This document shows, piece by piece, positions 5,448-6,191 of a DNA stretch of 6,191 bases. The notes beneath the pieces were generated by a model. That model saw only the letters and a program-made list of their open reading frames with translations. It searched no databases and was not told the DNA's origin. Numbering within the stretch: the first letter of the stretch is position 1; every line of letters begins with the position of its first letter. The DNA is from Chloroflexota bacterium (lineage in GTDB: Bacteria > Chloroflexota > UBA6077 > JACQUR01), in assembly GCA_016210245.1 (NCBI GenBank), contig JACQUR010000413.1, forward strand, positions 1 through 6,191, written 5' to 3'. A program made the position numbers and the translations under genes.

Positions 5448-5485
5448 GCGCACCTCCCGTGCGCTCCGCCTGCTGCTTGCTGCTT
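5427..5485. terminator. Perfect 27-bp hairpin between convergent tatC and clpX
   Basis: Bases 5427-5453 are exactly complementary to 5459-5485, leaving a five-base loop (CTCCC). The structure starts inside the tatC stop codon and ends nine bases before the clpX stop codon, so it fits a bidirectional terminator or transcript-end protector for both genes. No T-run follows on either strand, so it is not a classical intrinsic terminator. The outer half of each arm is made of heptamer units and the inner half (GGCGGAGCGCAC) is non-repetitive. Confidence 0.75.
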
Positions 5486-5494
5486 GCGCAGGGC

Positions 5495-6191
<697 letters not shown>

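Overview
This is a GC-rich bacterial chromosomal window holding eight genes. Seven lie on the + strand: fabD, fabG, accC, an Asp23/Gls24-family (DUF322) gene, nusB, acpP and tatC. The last, clpX, lies on the - strand and runs off the right edge. The gene content is ordinary housekeeping: fatty-acid synthesis, transcription antitermination, Tat export and proteolysis. The order accC - DUF322 - nusB is shared with Bacillota (accC-yqhY-nusB in Bacillus subtilis). High GC, frequent GTG starts, a TatC and many heptamer-type intergenic repeats make me lean towards Chloroflexota or a relative. That assignment is inference only, and no rRNA or other decisive marker is present.

Layout: bases 1-56 are eight 7-base repeat units that end exactly at the likely fabD start. 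fabD (57-1049) is followed by a 75-base gap with a second, different heptamer array, then fabG (1125-1871). fabG, accC (1871-3259), DUF322 (3256-3588) and nusB (3569-4090) overlap by 1, 4 and 20 bases, so they are almost certainly one transcript with coupled translation. acpP (4108-4347) follows after 17 bases with a strong Shine-Dalgarno. A 289-base gap holding hairpins, two 12-base palindromes and a third, imperfect heptamer-type inverted repeat separates it from tatC (4637-5428). tatC and clpX converge on a perfect 27-bp hairpin whose arms contain a fourth heptamer array.

How the genes work together: AccC supplies the biotin-carboxylation half-reaction that leads to malonyl-CoA. FabD moves malonyl onto the acyl carrier protein encoded by acpP, and FabG reduces the beta-ketoacyl-ACP intermediates. 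The DUF322 protein is tied to acetyl-CoA carboxylase homeostasis in B. subtilis and may play that role here. NusB is a transcription factor carried in the same operon. TatC and ClpX appear to be separate units.

I found no new enzymatic, defence or mobile system. The most interesting signal is the set of short intergenic arrays that share a 7-base period but not a unit sequence, sit flush against gene boundaries, and in two cases form long hairpins.
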